Positions 1 to 8,018 are shown, numbered from the stretch's first letter. The stretch is 49,479 nucleotides of DNA from Parabacteroides sp. AM08-6 (GCF_003473295.1 NZ_QRMP01000026.1:6427-55905); one strand, 5' to 3'. Notes: generated by a model not told the origin, from the sequence alone. Translations and numbers: made by a program.

Positions 1-1
1 G

Positions 2-361
2 CTGTTGAACACTGAAATGCGTATTGTAAAATGGCGCATTAAGTACCCTGAACAATTCAAACAGCACGCAAACAAGCTGTTTCTTTCCCCTCTCCATTTA
101 GCTGACAAAACAAGCCTTGTCAATATCATGGAAATAGTCAGCGGTTTATTTCTTTCCAAACGCATCGTATATCAGAATGGCAAACCCGTTCACCTGACGG
201 ACTTAGGCAAAGCCTTTGAATGGCTCTTTAATATAAAATTGGGGGACTATTACCAAAAACATGAAGATGTTATAAAGCGAAAATCTACCAAACTAACGGA
301 ATTTCTTAATGGATTAATAGCCTTTATCCGAAAGGAACACGAAAATAAAGGGTATAGATAA
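2..361 (+). CDS. rteC: RteC-family regulator, C-terminal part (cut by window edge)
   Basis: The reading frame is open to the window edge, so this is the 3' end of a longer gene; the first in-frame ATG is internal. The protein shares the LGDYY motif and the general C-terminal layout with the complete RteC-like protein at 33839-34684. In CTnDOT, RteC is the activator that links tetracycline induction to excision genes. Here it lies just upstream of small HTH genes and belongs to the element that ends near 6623. The family call is from the motif and context. Whether this copy is intact cannot be told because its N-terminus is outside the window. Confidence 0.7.
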   Translation: MLNTEMRIVKWRIKYPEQFKQHANKLFLSPLHLADKTSLVNIMEIVSGLFLSKRIVYQNGKPVHLTDLGKAFEWLFNIKLGDYYQKHEDVIKRKSTKLTEFLNGLIAFIRKEHENKGYR

Positions 362-384
362 TCAATGACTTAGCATCAATTTAT

Positions 385-408
385 ACGGGGTAGCACATAC
401 TACCCTGT
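385..408 (+). terminator. Hairpin after the partial rteC
   Basis: ACGGGGTAG and CTACCCTGT form a 9-bp stem with one G-T pair around the loop CACATA, 24 nt after the rteC stop. The following T-richness is weak (AATTTCTTT), so termination may be partial. Confidence 0.45.
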
Positions 409-464
409 AATTTCTTTGCTTCCATTTTCTGAACTTTGCTTCATCAATCGATTGGTAATCATTT

Positions 465-815
465 ATGTGTAACCTGAAAAATGAAGCAAATATGTATGTA
501 GATAGTTACGAGTTCAAAGACTGGATGCAAAAACTACTCGATAAACTGGAAGAAGTTGGCAAAGATGTAAAGAGTTTGCAAACCAACCCCGAAGTAATGC
601 CGGGTGACAAGCTATTGGATAATCAGGACTTGTGCCTGTTGTTCAAAGTGAGTACCCGAACATTGCAGAGATTGAGAAGCAAAAAACTACTGCCCTTTAT
701 GATGATTAGCGGAAAAGCCTATTATCGGGCTTCCGATGTGCGTGAGTTCATAAAGGAAAGGTTTGATGTGGGTACGCTCCGCAAGTTTGAAAAACAACAC
801 GGAACGGACAACTAA
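465..815 (+). CDS. Small helix-turn-helix (excisionase-like) protein
   Basis: A protein of about 116 residues with a C-terminal MerR/excisionase-type HTH. The pattern LLDNQDLCLLFKVSTRTLQRLR followed by ...FMMISGKAYYRASDVREFI is split here as LLDNQDLCLLFKVS and TRTLQRLR. The N-terminal third is probably helical (FKDWMQKLLDKLEEVGKDV). Such proteins are Xis-like DNA benders or regulators in Bacteroides conjugative transposons. The start could instead be the ATG at 492 (MYVDSYEF), which would give 107 residues. It follows rteC, as HTH genes do in CTnDOT-type excision modules. The family is clear; its role as an excision factor is inferred. Confidence 0.75.
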   Translation: MCNLKNEANMYVDSYEFKDWMQKLLDKLEEVGKDVKSLQTNPEVMPGDKLLDNQDLCLLFKVSTRTLQRLRSKKLLPFMMISGKAYYRASDVREFIKERFDVGTLRKFEKQHGTDN

Positions 816-881
816 GAAAGAAACTATCCCGAAGTTGTACACGTGGCAACTCCGGGATTTTTCTTGTTGGGCAAGCTGTTT

Positions 882-1331
882 TTATTCCTCCGCTGATATT
901 GTCCCCTCTCTTTGGTAGGACTGTTCAAACCGTCTGCTTAACATTACTATCATTTCATTGGTCTTTATCAGTTCCAAAGTACATTGTTCCAGTTTATAAA
1001 GCAAAGCAAGTGCTTTCTTTTCTGAAAAATTGGAATGAAGTTCTTTCACTACCTGATTATAATTCTGTCCTATACTCCTGAATTGTGAGTAGAACTGTGT
1101 TAGCTGAATGTAATAATCAATCTTACTTTTATCCCTGACTATTACCTTAAACGACTTACCGAAAATACAGTTCTTAATGAAATGCGCTTTAACCGTATAA
1201 CCTGACCTGTCAAAGAATGATAGGAATTTGGCGTTCTCCACATCGTCCAAATTAAACGAATAACGGTGTGTGCGTGGGTCAAGTTTAGGCTTGCGCCCTC
1301 CATTGTGTTGATACTTCTTTTTCTGTTCCAT
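882..1331 (-). CDS. mobA: MobA-like relaxosome accessory protein (orphan copy)
   Basis: 149 residues from the ATG at 1331 (MEQKKKYQHNGGRKP). It is clearly homologous to the MobA at 21392-21814; both contain NYNQVVK, then LH/NFSEKKAL and a LYKLE segment. The family binds oriT with the relaxase. The upstream DNA (1338-1452) is oriT-like, as at the other copy. In this element, however, no relaxase follows: the DNA downstream on this strand is occupied by the opposite-strand HTH and rteC genes. The element may therefore depend on a relaxase supplied in trans. Family call is firm; lack of the relaxase is seen directly within the window. Confidence 0.75.
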   Translation of the reverse strand: MEQKKKYQHNGGRKPKLDPRTHRYSFNLDDVENAKFLSFFDRSGYTVKAHFIKNCIFGKSFKVIVRDKSKIDYYIQLTQFYSQFRSIGQNYNQVVKELHSNFSEKKALALLYKLEQCTLELIKTNEMIVMLSRRFEQSYQREGTISAEE

Positions 1332-1337
1332 AATTAT

Positions 1338-1452
1338 AATTTTTACAAGGTTTACGACTTCGGAGTAAATCAAACCACCTTATCAGGTGGCAAGGTTTTG
1401 AGGTGCAAAAAACGAAGTGCGGACCTCAAAACACACCTTGCTATGTTCTAAT
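1338..1452 (-). other. Candidate oriT of the left element
   Basis: Read on the minus strand this region has the blocks AGCAAGGTGTGTT, then CCTTGCC, then ACTCCGAAGTCGTAA, in the same order and similar spacing as at 21279-21372. It contains an outer inverted repeat GCAAGG/CCTTGC, an inner GAGGT/ACCTC arm and a CCACCT-GATA-AGGTGG hairpin. It sits directly upstream of mobA, the usual place for oriT in this family. The nick site is not determined. Confidence 0.6.
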
Positions 1453-1821
1453 GAACATAAAAATCCTCCCTACGGTCAGATTGCCAAAGCAAGCGGTTCG
1501 GCTTCTTCCTCTGTCTGTTTATCGATTACAAAATTACAGACAGCAATTTGTCTTTGAAATATAGCCTACTACGCCAAATTGCGACACTAACCGTCAAAGT
1601 AACCCTATTTTAAAAAGCGTCTGTTTTTACCCTTTTCTTTGCCAAAAAATGATTGAATGAAAGCAATATATAAGACTACCAAACAATCTTTAGAAATGGC
1701 TTTAAACTATGCTTGAAAGCTATTTAAAGAAAAAGCGATATAGCTATAAAACTGGCTGGCTTTCTTTCAATCAGTACCAGAAATCAATCAACTTATTTAT
1801 AAACCATTAAAAATTGAAAGC
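1453..1821. other. Intergenic region between oriT and the DUF3408 gene
   Basis: No coding sequence is supported. The stretch is AT-rich with several TTTG and TTTC tracts and must contain promoters for the leftward mobA and the rightward DUF3408 operon. I could not fix either promoter with confidence. Confidence 0.4.
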
Positions 1822-2109
1822 ATGGAAGAAGTAAAACAATCATTACAACAGAAACAGGAGAACTACAAAGCGGCGTATCTCCAAAAGCGAACAATCTGCA
1901 ACCGTCAAAGTGTGTATATAAGCGGAGAGGTACAGAAACGTATCATGCAGATTTTAGGCGTGATTACAGGCAAACAGGTAAGTATCGGAAATTTCATTGA
2001 TAATGTACTGGAAGAACATTTGAATACGCACAATGATGTTCTTTCGGCTCTCTACCGGGAAGAAATGCAAAAAGGAATATTCAACCAGCCAAAAGAGAAA
2101 AACGTATGA
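1822..2109 (+). CDS. DUF3408 family protein
   Basis: 95 residues, matching the C-terminal core of the DUF3408 protein at 19622-20050: both have a basic segment, then a stretch like QSVYISGEVQKRIMQILGVI, then VSIGNFIDNVLEEHL. The predicted fold resembles ribbon-helix-helix DNA-binding proteins encoded in Bacteroides conjugative elements. It lacks the long charged N-terminus of the other copy. Its stop overlaps the next start (ATGA at 2106-2109), so the two genes are translationally coupled. Function is not experimentally known to me; DNA binding is inferred. Confidence 0.7.
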   Translation: MEEVKQSLQQKQENYKAAYLQKRTICNRQSVYISGEVQKRIMQILGVITGKQVSIGNFIDNVLEEHLNTHNDVLSALYREEMQKGIFNQPKEKNV

Positions 2110-2411
2110 ATATCGTAACTGTTGAGGAACAGACCTTTAAACAGGTGTGCGGTCGGTTTTCCGGCTTCGCCAGTCAGGTGGAAAGGATTTGTAAAGGGAA
2201 TACCCGCCAGCCGGATGAATGGCTGTCAGGTCGTGAAGTGTGTGCCCTGCTGGGTATCAGCATCCGAAGTTTGCAGAACTACCGGGATAGCGGTAAACTG
2301 GGCTACTCCCAAATAGGTAACAAGCTGTACTATAAATCTGCCGATATTGAAAGACTGATTGCAGAATGTACGGAAAACAAGATAACGAATTATAAATCAA
2401 ATAATAAATAA
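2106..2411 (+). CDS. Helix-turn-helix excisionase-like protein
   Basis: 101 residues with a central HTH_17-type domain (WLSGREVCALLGIS, then IRSLQNYRDSGKL) and the typical wing ending in YYKSADIERLIAE. It overlaps the DUF3408 gene by 4 bp and is followed 10 bp later by a DUF3876 gene, forming a small operon. Resembles Xis2-type proteins of CTnDOT. The recombination role is inferred from family and position near the integrases. Confidence 0.75.
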   Translation: MNIVTVEEQTFKQVCGRFSGFASQVERICKGNTRQPDEWLSGREVCALLGISIRSLQNYRDSGKLGYSQIGNKLYYKSADIERLIAECTENKITNYKSNNK

Positions 2412-2421
2412 ATATTGTCCT

Positions 2422-2724
2422 ATGGAAAAGAAAGAAGAAAATAATACGGAAGTAAACCAGTCATTCAAATTGTCTGCTATTGTCGGAATATGGGAAAGTT
2501 TAAACCTTCATCCTACGGTGATGATATACCAAAGCAAGAAAAAGTATTTCCTTTCGATGCTCCATGTATCTGATAACGGACAGGCGAAACCTGCCGTTTA
2601 CGAGATACAGAAAGAAGATAACCGTTACTTTATCGTTGAAGCCTTTAAACGGCTTTATATCGGTTATGACAAGGCAAAAGACAGCCTTTCCATTTCTTAT
2701 TATGGCGAGTATCTGCGTAATTGA
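2422..2724 (+). CDS. DUF3876 family protein
   Basis: 100 residues, no signal peptide. It resembles the lipoprotein-like DUF3876 protein at 15267-15623 in having an N-terminal GIWESL/GEWVHV-type segment, a central basic beta-rich part and a C-terminal glycine-tyrosine end (YYGEYLRN). It is cytosolic as far as can be seen. It lies 10 bp after the HTH gene and within the same operon. Function unknown. Confidence 0.6.
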   Translation: MEKKEENNTEVNQSFKLSAIVGIWESLNLHPTVMIYQSKKKYFLSMLHVSDNGQAKPAVYEIQKEDNRYFIVEAFKRLYIGYDKAKDSLSISYYGEYLRN

Positions 2725-2783
2725 CGGGTGTATGTCTGTCAATCATTCAAACGAATTATAAATCAATATAACGATATAACAAT

Positions 2784-3077
2784 ATGGAATTGATAAACGG
2801 CAACAGTGAAATAATTAAAGATTTCTCTCAGTCTATGGATAGACTGTTAGACGGTATCAGCCGACTGGCAAAGGAAAACAAACCGCACTTGAACGGTGAA
2901 AAGTTTCTAAGCAACAGGGATGCAGCCAAATGTCTGAAAGTAAGTATCCGCACGCTGCAAGAATGGAGAGATACGGGCGTTATCCCTTACATTCAGATAA
3001 AAGGAAAGATTATCTACCGTCAAAGCGATATAGAAAGGCTTTTGCAGACCTACTATAACAAGGAACGGCAGGAATAA
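2784..3077 (+). CDS. Third small helix-turn-helix protein
   Basis: 97 residues with the same architecture as its neighbours: an N-terminal helix (IIKDFSQSMDRLLDGI), HTH (FLSNRDAAKCLKVSIRTLQE) and wing (IIYRQSDIERLLQTYY). It is separated from the DUF3876 gene by 59 bp. Paralogous to the HTH genes at 465 and 2106, so the element carries three. One or more are likely excisionases; which one is not decidable from sequence. Confidence 0.75.
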   Translation: MELINGNSEIIKDFSQSMDRLLDGISRLAKENKPHLNGEKFLSNRDAAKCLKVSIRTLQEWRDTGVIPYIQIKGKIIYRQSDIERLLQTYYNKERQE

Positions 3078-3363
3078 CCTATCCCCCTTTAAAAAACACA
3101 TTTTTTTCCGAAACTGACTAAGAACATTAACTTTATCAGTGTAGTAGTCCGTCTGTGCAAGCCTTTGGAAGAAAATACTACCCGAACATCGTGAGGTGTG
3201 GAGATTTTCTTTCAAACCCGCAGGGCTTGGGCTTGAACGGACGGAATACGGAGCTTACCTTTGTTAATGTTTTATTCAGCTTTGGAAAAAGTACGAAAGC
3301 CGGATAGTAATTGCTTGTATTTTTCTATCTTCGTGAAAATTTAAATTTTAAAGTATTACCAAA

Positions 3364-3663
3364 ATGGAAGATTTAAGCGAAAATGAAAATACGGTTGCTA
3401 TACTGACTATTTATTACAAGGAAAAACAACTGACAAATCTTGTTTTTAAAAGGCGTGAAATGGCTGATAAATTTGTTGATACCTTGCAACAACTATTGAA
3501 TGAAGAGGGGAAAAAGGATTTTTCTTTCAGTGGTTCAATTACTACGGTTTATGACAGTCAGACGCTTGAAAATGAATTGGGCGGTTTTCTGAATGGAACA
3601 ATCAAACCTAAAGGTACATTGGCAGAGATAATGCAACTAATCAAGGTGGCAGGAATGAATTAG
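3364..3663 (+). CDS. Hypothetical protein, 99 residues
   Basis: I do not recognise a named family. The protein is soluble and mixed alpha/beta with no signal peptide or membrane segment. It lies alone between the HTH genes and the leftward integrases and shares a bidirectional terminator with the latter. A weak promoter-like TATCTTCG (3326-3333) lies 30 bp upstream. A good AT-rich leader and clean start support it as a real gene. Confidence 0.6.
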   Translation: MEDLSENENTVAILTIYYKEKQLTNLVFKRREMADKFVDTLQQLLNEEGKKDFSFSGSITTVYDSQTLENELGGFLNGTIKPKGTLAEIMQLIKVAGMN

Positions 3664-3677
3664 CAGGACTGAATTAA

Positions 3678-3706
3678 AAAGAAGATAGGTTTTGCCTATC
3701 TTCTTT
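3678..3706. terminator. Bidirectional terminator between converging genes
   Basis: AAAGAAGATAGG and CCTATCTTCTTT form a perfect 12-bp stem with loop TTTTG. A-run and T-run flanks suit both strands: the hypothetical gene ends at 3663 and the integrase at 3717. Confidence 0.8.
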
Positions 3707-3716
3707 AACCAGTATT

Positions 3717-5039
3717 TTATTTCTTTTCAGGAAATATTTGTTTCACTTTCAGCCATTGAGAAAATTTCTTGTGTGCTATGTCCGAAGTAATGTCACTTTC
3801 AAGGACTTGGTATTTACCGCTTACTTTAGTAAAGAGTTTTTTCATATCCTCGTTTACTTTCTGATTGGTTATTTTGGCATATAACTGTGTCGTTTGAATA
3901 GAACAGTGTCCCATGAGTTTGGAGAGCGTTTCTATCGGAACTCCCTGTGAGATACACGTTTGAGTTGCATATGTATGTCTTGCCATGTGATAGGTTAAAT
4001 TCCGGTCTATACCGCATAATTTGGCTATTTCTTTCAGGTTGATGCAGATATTGGAAAGGCTTATCATGTTAAACACCTTATCCGTTTTCCGTTCGTCCTT
4101 GTACTTCTCAATAATCATCAAAGGAATACTTAATAGTTTGATGCTGCATACCGTCCCTGTCTTTTGGCGTGGTATCTTTATCCATGTGCTGCCATCCTGT
4201 TCCGTTATCAGGTTATCAACCGATAAGGCGCACATATCCGCATAAGACAGACCCGTAAAAGACGAAAATACAAACCAGTCCCTTGTACGGTAGTATCGTT
4301 TGGTTGTTATAGGAGTGGTGAGTAACTTTTGAAATTCTTCTTCCGTCAAATGTCTGTACTTTTTCAAAGGCTGTTCCACTACATAGTTCATAAACGGGTT
4401 ACGTCTTAGTGTTCCCTGATTGATGGCACGGGTGATTATTTTTTTCAATGCAATCATACGTCCTAAAACGGTGCTTGCCTGCATACGCTTTTCTACCCTC
4501 AAATAGAAATCAAAATCATTTACAAACTTATGTGTCAGGCTGATTAACGGTACATCTTCCGAATTGTATTTCATGCGGATAAAGTTTGAAAGATGCTTGT
4601 ACGTCAGCAAATAGGAATAATAAGTATCATAGACACGGTTCACGCCTACACGCTTTTCAAATTCGGTATTGTGTTCCTGAAATAGCTGTAACAGGTTGGA
4701 TGCTTTTTCACCTACCCCGTTCATGGCGTTCTTTACCCTTTCGGCTGTTACATACCCCTCTGTTTCCACTATCCGGGAATAGTGGGCTTTTACCTGCTTT
4801 TCCAAACGGTCAAGTGTCCGGTTTATCTCGGAAAGTTCTTTTCTTTCTTTTTTCGCCCGCCCTTTCTTTGCGTCCCAATCAGGGGAAGAAAGATTGATTT
4901 TCGTGCTGAACTGTACGGAATTTGTATCTACCGTTATACGTCCCACTATCGGACAAGTACCGTCTTTTCTACGTTTGGACGTATTGAGATAAAACAAGAT
5001 AGCAAAGGTGCTTCTTTTGGCTTTTGTATTCTTTTCCAT
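3717..5039 (-). CDS. Tyrosine recombinase (IntDOT-type integrase), downstream copy
   Basis: 440 residues. It has an N-terminal arm-binding domain, a SAM-like core-binding domain and a C-terminal catalytic domain. Visible catalytic elements are a Lys in PRQKTGT, HMARHTYAT (HxxR), MGH and the nucleophile Tyr in TTQLYAKI. The box that normally carries the first catalytic Arg reads FTGLSYADM, with Ser at that position, as in IntDOT. It starts 26 bp after the stop of a second recombinase and is probably in the same transcript. It likely takes part in integration or excision of the left element; whether both enzymes are needed is unknown. Confidence 0.85.
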   Translation of the reverse strand: MEKNTKAKRSTFAILFYLNTSKRRKDGTCPIVGRITVDTNSVQFSTKINLSSPDWDAKKGRAKKERKELSEINRTLDRLEKQVKAHYSRIVETEGYVTAERVKNAMNGVGEKASNLLQLFQEHNTEFEKRVGVNRVYDTYYSYLLTYKHLSNFIRMKYNSEDVPLISLTHKFVNDFDFYLRVEKRMQASTVLGRMIALKKIITRAINQGTLRRNPFMNYVVEQPLKKYRHLTEEEFQKLLTTPITTKRYYRTRDWFVFSSFTGLSYADMCALSVDNLITEQDGSTWIKIPRQKTGTVCSIKLLSIPLMIIEKYKDERKTDKVFNMISLSNICINLKEIAKLCGIDRNLTYHMARHTYATQTCISQGVPIETLSKLMGHCSIQTTQLYAKITNQKVNEDMKKLFTKVSGKYQVLESDITSDIAHKKFSQWLKVKQIFPEKK

Positions 5040-5065
5040 ATTAATAGTTATTTAGAATGATTTAT

Positions 5066-6298
5066 TTATTGTTCTACGTCAACCAACCGGAATTTATCTT
5101 TTATCCGTTCTTCCAGTTTGTCGGTGTCTTCCGAAATTTTATTATTGCTGATTTTGGCGTATATCTGCGTGGAACGTAAATCCCTATGTCCTAACATACG
5201 GCTGACGGTTTCTATCGGTACGCCTTGCGACAGGCAAATTTCCGATGCGTATGTATGCCTTCCGGCATGAAAAATGAGTTTTCGTTTCAGTCCGCAAAGT
5301 TGGGCGATAACTTTCAGGTTCTTGTTCAGCCTGCCACAGCTTTGCATTGGTAACAGTTTACCGTCAGGGGCTAAACCCTTGTATTTGTCAAGGATTTGCA
5401 GGGGGATTTCCATCAGGGGAATTTCACAAGGCGTTCCGGTTTTCTGCCGGGTGGTTTCTATCCATAGCACGCCATCGGAAGCCCTTGCAATATTCTTTTC
5501 CGTAAGGTTGCAAATATCCCTGTATGCCAATCCGGTGAATACAGAGAATAGAAACATATCACGGGTTAAATATCTGCATGGATGGTCTAAGGGTGTGGTT
5601 ATTATCTTGTCTAATTCTTCACGTGTCAAATATTTCTGTTCGGCTTTTGGTCTTTCAGGTGAATAACCGTCAAACGGGTCACGGATTATAATTCCCTCAC
5701 CAATGGCGAGTTTTATCATTTTACGCAAGTGGCGCACGATACCCAATATTGTGTTGGGCTTTAATTTCAATTCCACACGCAGATAAAAATCGTATTTCTC
5801 GATGAAAGGAAAATCAAGCTGTGTAAATGGAATATCCGATAACTTGCATTTCAGGGACATAAACCGTTTAAGATGGTTCAGGGAGTTTTCATACTGTACC
5901 TGTGTGGATAACTCACGGTTCACGCCTACACGTTTCTTAAAATCTTCATTGTGGCGTGTAAAGTATCTGATTAGTGTTTCCTGCTGGGATGCGATGCCCT
6001 GAAATGCGTTCTTTACCTCGCTTGCGGTGATAGTGTTCTTTTCTTCCTGCAATTTGCGGTAACTGGTGTTTATCGCCACGCTTATTTTATCCAATGTAGC
6101 GTTTATTTCGGTGGCGTGTTTGCTCTTGCCTGTCACCCTGCCTGAAACAATATCCCAAAGGGATGCTTTGGCGGTAACTTTTGCACTGAACTGTGCAACG
6201 TCTTTTCCGATGGTGATTTTTCCGATTACGGGACACTCACCGTTTTTCTTTTCATCGGTCTTTCTTAAGTAGAAATGTACTTTCAAATCTGTTTTCAT
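5066..6298 (-). CDS. Tyrosine recombinase (IntDOT-type integrase), end-proximal copy
   Basis: 410 residues from the ATG at 6298 (MKTDLKVHF). The longer reading frame upstream has no homologous start, and its sibling begins in the same way near its first FYL segment. Catalytic elements are RQKTGT, HAGRHTYAS, LGH and Tyr in STQIYAKI. The first-Arg position reads FTGLAYRDI (Ala instead of Arg), another IntDOT-family feature. It lies about 320 bp from the junction at 6619-6628, the usual place of an integrase beside its attachment site. It is paralogous to the 440-residue enzyme. Confidence 0.85.
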   Translation of the reverse strand: MKTDLKVHFYLRKTDEKKNGECPVIGKITIGKDVAQFSAKVTAKASLWDIVSGRVTGKSKHATEINATLDKISVAINTSYRKLQEEKNTITASEVKNAFQGIASQQETLIRYFTRHNEDFKKRVGVNRELSTQVQYENSLNHLKRFMSLKCKLSDIPFTQLDFPFIEKYDFYLRVELKLKPNTILGIVRHLRKMIKLAIGEGIIIRDPFDGYSPERPKAEQKYLTREELDKIITTPLDHPCRYLTRDMFLFSVFTGLAYRDICNLTEKNIARASDGVLWIETTRQKTGTPCEIPLMEIPLQILDKYKGLAPDGKLLPMQSCGRLNKNLKVIAQLCGLKRKLIFHAGRHTYASEICLSQGVPIETVSRMLGHRDLRSTQIYAKISNNKISEDTDKLEERIKDKFRLVDVEQ

Positions 6299-6618
6299 AT
6301 CTCTGTTTTTTAAGTTGATAAAATTACTTCCAACAGAGTTATTTGAAATGATGCAAGCCACTGACAAACAGACCGTTCAAAGGTCTAATGAGGACAGCGA
6401 AAAGAAAGAAACGAGCCGGTTTGCAGAAGTCCGTCCTAATTCCTTGTTTTGCTGTCTGTTGCCGACCTCTAAAAAGGGTAACGGATAAGCAACGGAACTA
6501 CTGCCTGAATACGCTCCTTTTTTCTTTTTCAAGGGTGGACAGCTAACGACTACAAACGACAAACATACATGATTATCTGCGCTTTACGTTCTATTGCTAA
6601 TGATTACCTTTTCTGTAT
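6299..6618. other. Terminal region of the left element
   Basis: No credible gene. It contains the leftward integrase promoter region (minus-strand TAATTTTA near 6324-6331 is a weak -7 candidate) and several short direct repeats such as ACAAAC and CTGTCTGTTG, which could be integrase arm sites. It ends at the insertion point inside the neighbouring integrase gene. Confidence 0.45.
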
Positions 6619-6628
6619 ATACTTTTGC
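6619..6628 (+). other. Attachment core at the element junction (ATACTTTTGC)
   Basis: The sequence fits the CTnDOT-type core pattern GTANNTTTGC at nine of ten defined or free positions, with A instead of G first. The TTTGC is also the start of the TTT-GCC codons for Phe-Ala in the conserved HTFAT motif of the interrupted integrase gene. This places the crossover in that gene. Confidence 0.6.
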
Positions 6629-6812
6629 CACGACCACCACGCTGTCAAAGGGCGTACCCATTGAAACGGTTTCCAAGATGCTGGGACACACCAATATCGA
6701 AACGACACAAATCTACGCCCGCATCACCAACAGCAAGATTGGCAGCGATATGCAGGGGCTTGACAAGAAGTTTGTCGGCATCGAGAAGATTTACAAGGAA
6801 GCCGCCATGTAA
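6624..6812 (+). pseudogene. C-terminal remnant of the conjugative element's integrase
   Basis: The frame from TTT-GCC encodes FATTTTLSKGVPIETVSKM, then LGHTNIETTQIYARI: the end of the HxxR motif, the LGH box and the catalytic Tyr of a Bacteroides tyrosine recombinase. The preceding frame codes for nothing related. The N-terminal two thirds, including the HxxR Arg, are missing here and are expected on the far side of the inserted left element. As it stands this gene cannot make an active recombinase. A terminator at 6916 follows. Confidence 0.85.
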
Positions 6813-6819
6813 ATTTCCA

Positions 6820-6867
6820 GTTACCTATATACCGTTGGTAACAGAACAGGTAACGATTTCGGTAACG
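6820..6867. repeat. Cluster of GTTACC/GGTAAC repeats
   Basis: Four copies occur in 48 bp: GTTACC at 6820, GGTAAC at 6837, GGTAACG at 6849 and 6861. Similar CGTTAC units occur near the right end of the element at 41041-41057. They may be recombinase or regulator binding sites. Confidence 0.4.
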
Positions 6868-6915
6868 AAATTTCACCTAACAAACTATATCCCAGCATTG
6901 TACATTTTTCCACCT

Positions 6916-6948
6916 TGCGGGCAGTCCACCGACTACCCGCATTTTTTA
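6916..6948 (+). terminator. Terminator of the integrase remnant
   Basis: TGCGGG and CCCGCA (6916-6921 and 6936-6941), with additional inner AGT/ACT pairing, are followed by a T-run. The hairpin lies about 100 bp after the integrase stop. Confidence 0.75.
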
Positions 6949-7484
6949 TATCCTTTTCCAACTGGCACATTCCCCGAAACGCCAGCCGTGCGTGGCATGG
7001 CTGACTGTATTTCGTGAAAAGAGCCGTTGGAAACCCGCACAAGCGTACCGCAAGGTAAACTTGCCATACCCTTGTCTTTCCCGCCCGCATGGAGTGTTCC
7101 CTAAAAGATGAAAGGGAACAGGCACTTTTCCCCGGTTTCCCTATCTGTAAATCTTCCTCTTACGCAGTCCCCCAGCCGGGACAGTCGTTTTAATCATTTC
7201 AATAGGCAAAGGTAGCTACGGGGGCTTTTGGCTCTGCAAATTGGGTTTCATCGAAAAAAATTGTTCCAGCTTCCCGTTGGTCGGAAAAAATTTTTGTCGG
7301 AAAAATTTGCATAGCAAGACCCCTTCACAAACCAGCCTATGTGAAACGAAAACGACCGACCCGACCGGAAGACGCATAAAAAAAAAGTCGGATTTACGGG
7401 AAACAGGAAAAAAGTTCAGTGAAACTTCAACTCCCTCACCTCTCAAATCCGCATAAAATTAAAAACATTAAAAATCAAAAGGAT
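6949..7484. other. Long leader region upstream of ardA
   Basis: About 535 bp with no supported gene. It includes a pair of near-identical units GTCGGAAAAAATTTTT and GTCGGAAAAATTTGCA (about 7270-7302) and a GC-rich stretch resembling other conserved leaders in these elements. A promoter for ardA should be here, but no clean TAnnTTTG box is evident. The gene-poor GC-rich part may carry a structured RNA leader; I cannot show one. Confidence 0.35.
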
Positions 7485-8018
7485 ATGGAAGCAAAGGTAT
7501 TATCAGAAGCAAAAGTTTATGTAGGCACTTACGGCAAGTACAACAACGGTTCATTGTTCGGGGCATGGCTCGACCTTTCGGACTATTCGGACAAGGAAGA
7601 ATTTTACGAAGCCTGCCGGGAACTTCACAAGGACGAGGAAGATGCGGAATATATGTTTCAGGACTGGGAGAACGTGCCGGAGGGCTTAATCGGCGAAAGC
7701 TGGATTTCTGAAAACTTCTTCGCCCTGCGTGATGCGGTGGAGGATTTGGACGATACCGAGCAGGAAGCCTTTTTCGTGTGGTGCAACTACAAAAGCCATG
7801 ATTTGAGCGAGGAAGATGCGGACGACCTTGTGCGTGATTTCCGGGACGAGTATCGGGGGCAATATGACGATGAAGAAGATTTCGCCTATGAAATTATCGA
7901 GGAATGCTACAACCTGCCGGAGTTCGCAAAGACCTATTTCGATTATGAAAAGTTCGCCCGTGACCTGTTTATGTGCGATTACTGGTTTGATGACGGTTTT
8001 GTGTTCCGGGCGGCATAA
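7485..8018 (+). CDS. ardA: Antirestriction protein ArdA
   Basis: 177 residues from the ATG at 7485 (MEAKVLSEAKVYVGTYGKYN). The very acidic protein has the ArdA pattern KVYVGTYGKYNNGSLFGAWL, then a C-terminal domain rich in Asp and Glu. ArdA dimers mimic bent B-form DNA and block type I restriction enzymes, protecting incoming single-stranded-transfer DNA after it becomes double stranded. The site is the leading side of the conjugative element, adjacent to the integrase remnant. The first 22 residues of the longer frame have no RBS and were excluded. Confidence 0.9.
   Translation: MEAKVLSEAKVYVGTYGKYNNGSLFGAWLDLSDYSDKEEFYEACRELHKDEEDAEYMFQDWENVPEGLIGESWISENFFALRDAVEDLDDTEQEAFFVWCNYKSHDLSEEDADDLVRDFRDEYRGQYDDEEDFAYEIIEECYNLPEFAKTYFDYEKFARDLFMCDYWFDDGFVFRAA

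Noticed and set aside
5274..5666. Plus-strand frame of 130 codons
   Set aside because: It is antisense to the integrase and has atypical composition; the same applies to the other long frames opposite tra, topB and primase genes.
6594..6623. Start of a separate small integrase gene at 6594
   Set aside because: The first ten codons are unrelated to recombinases and belong to the inserted element's end.
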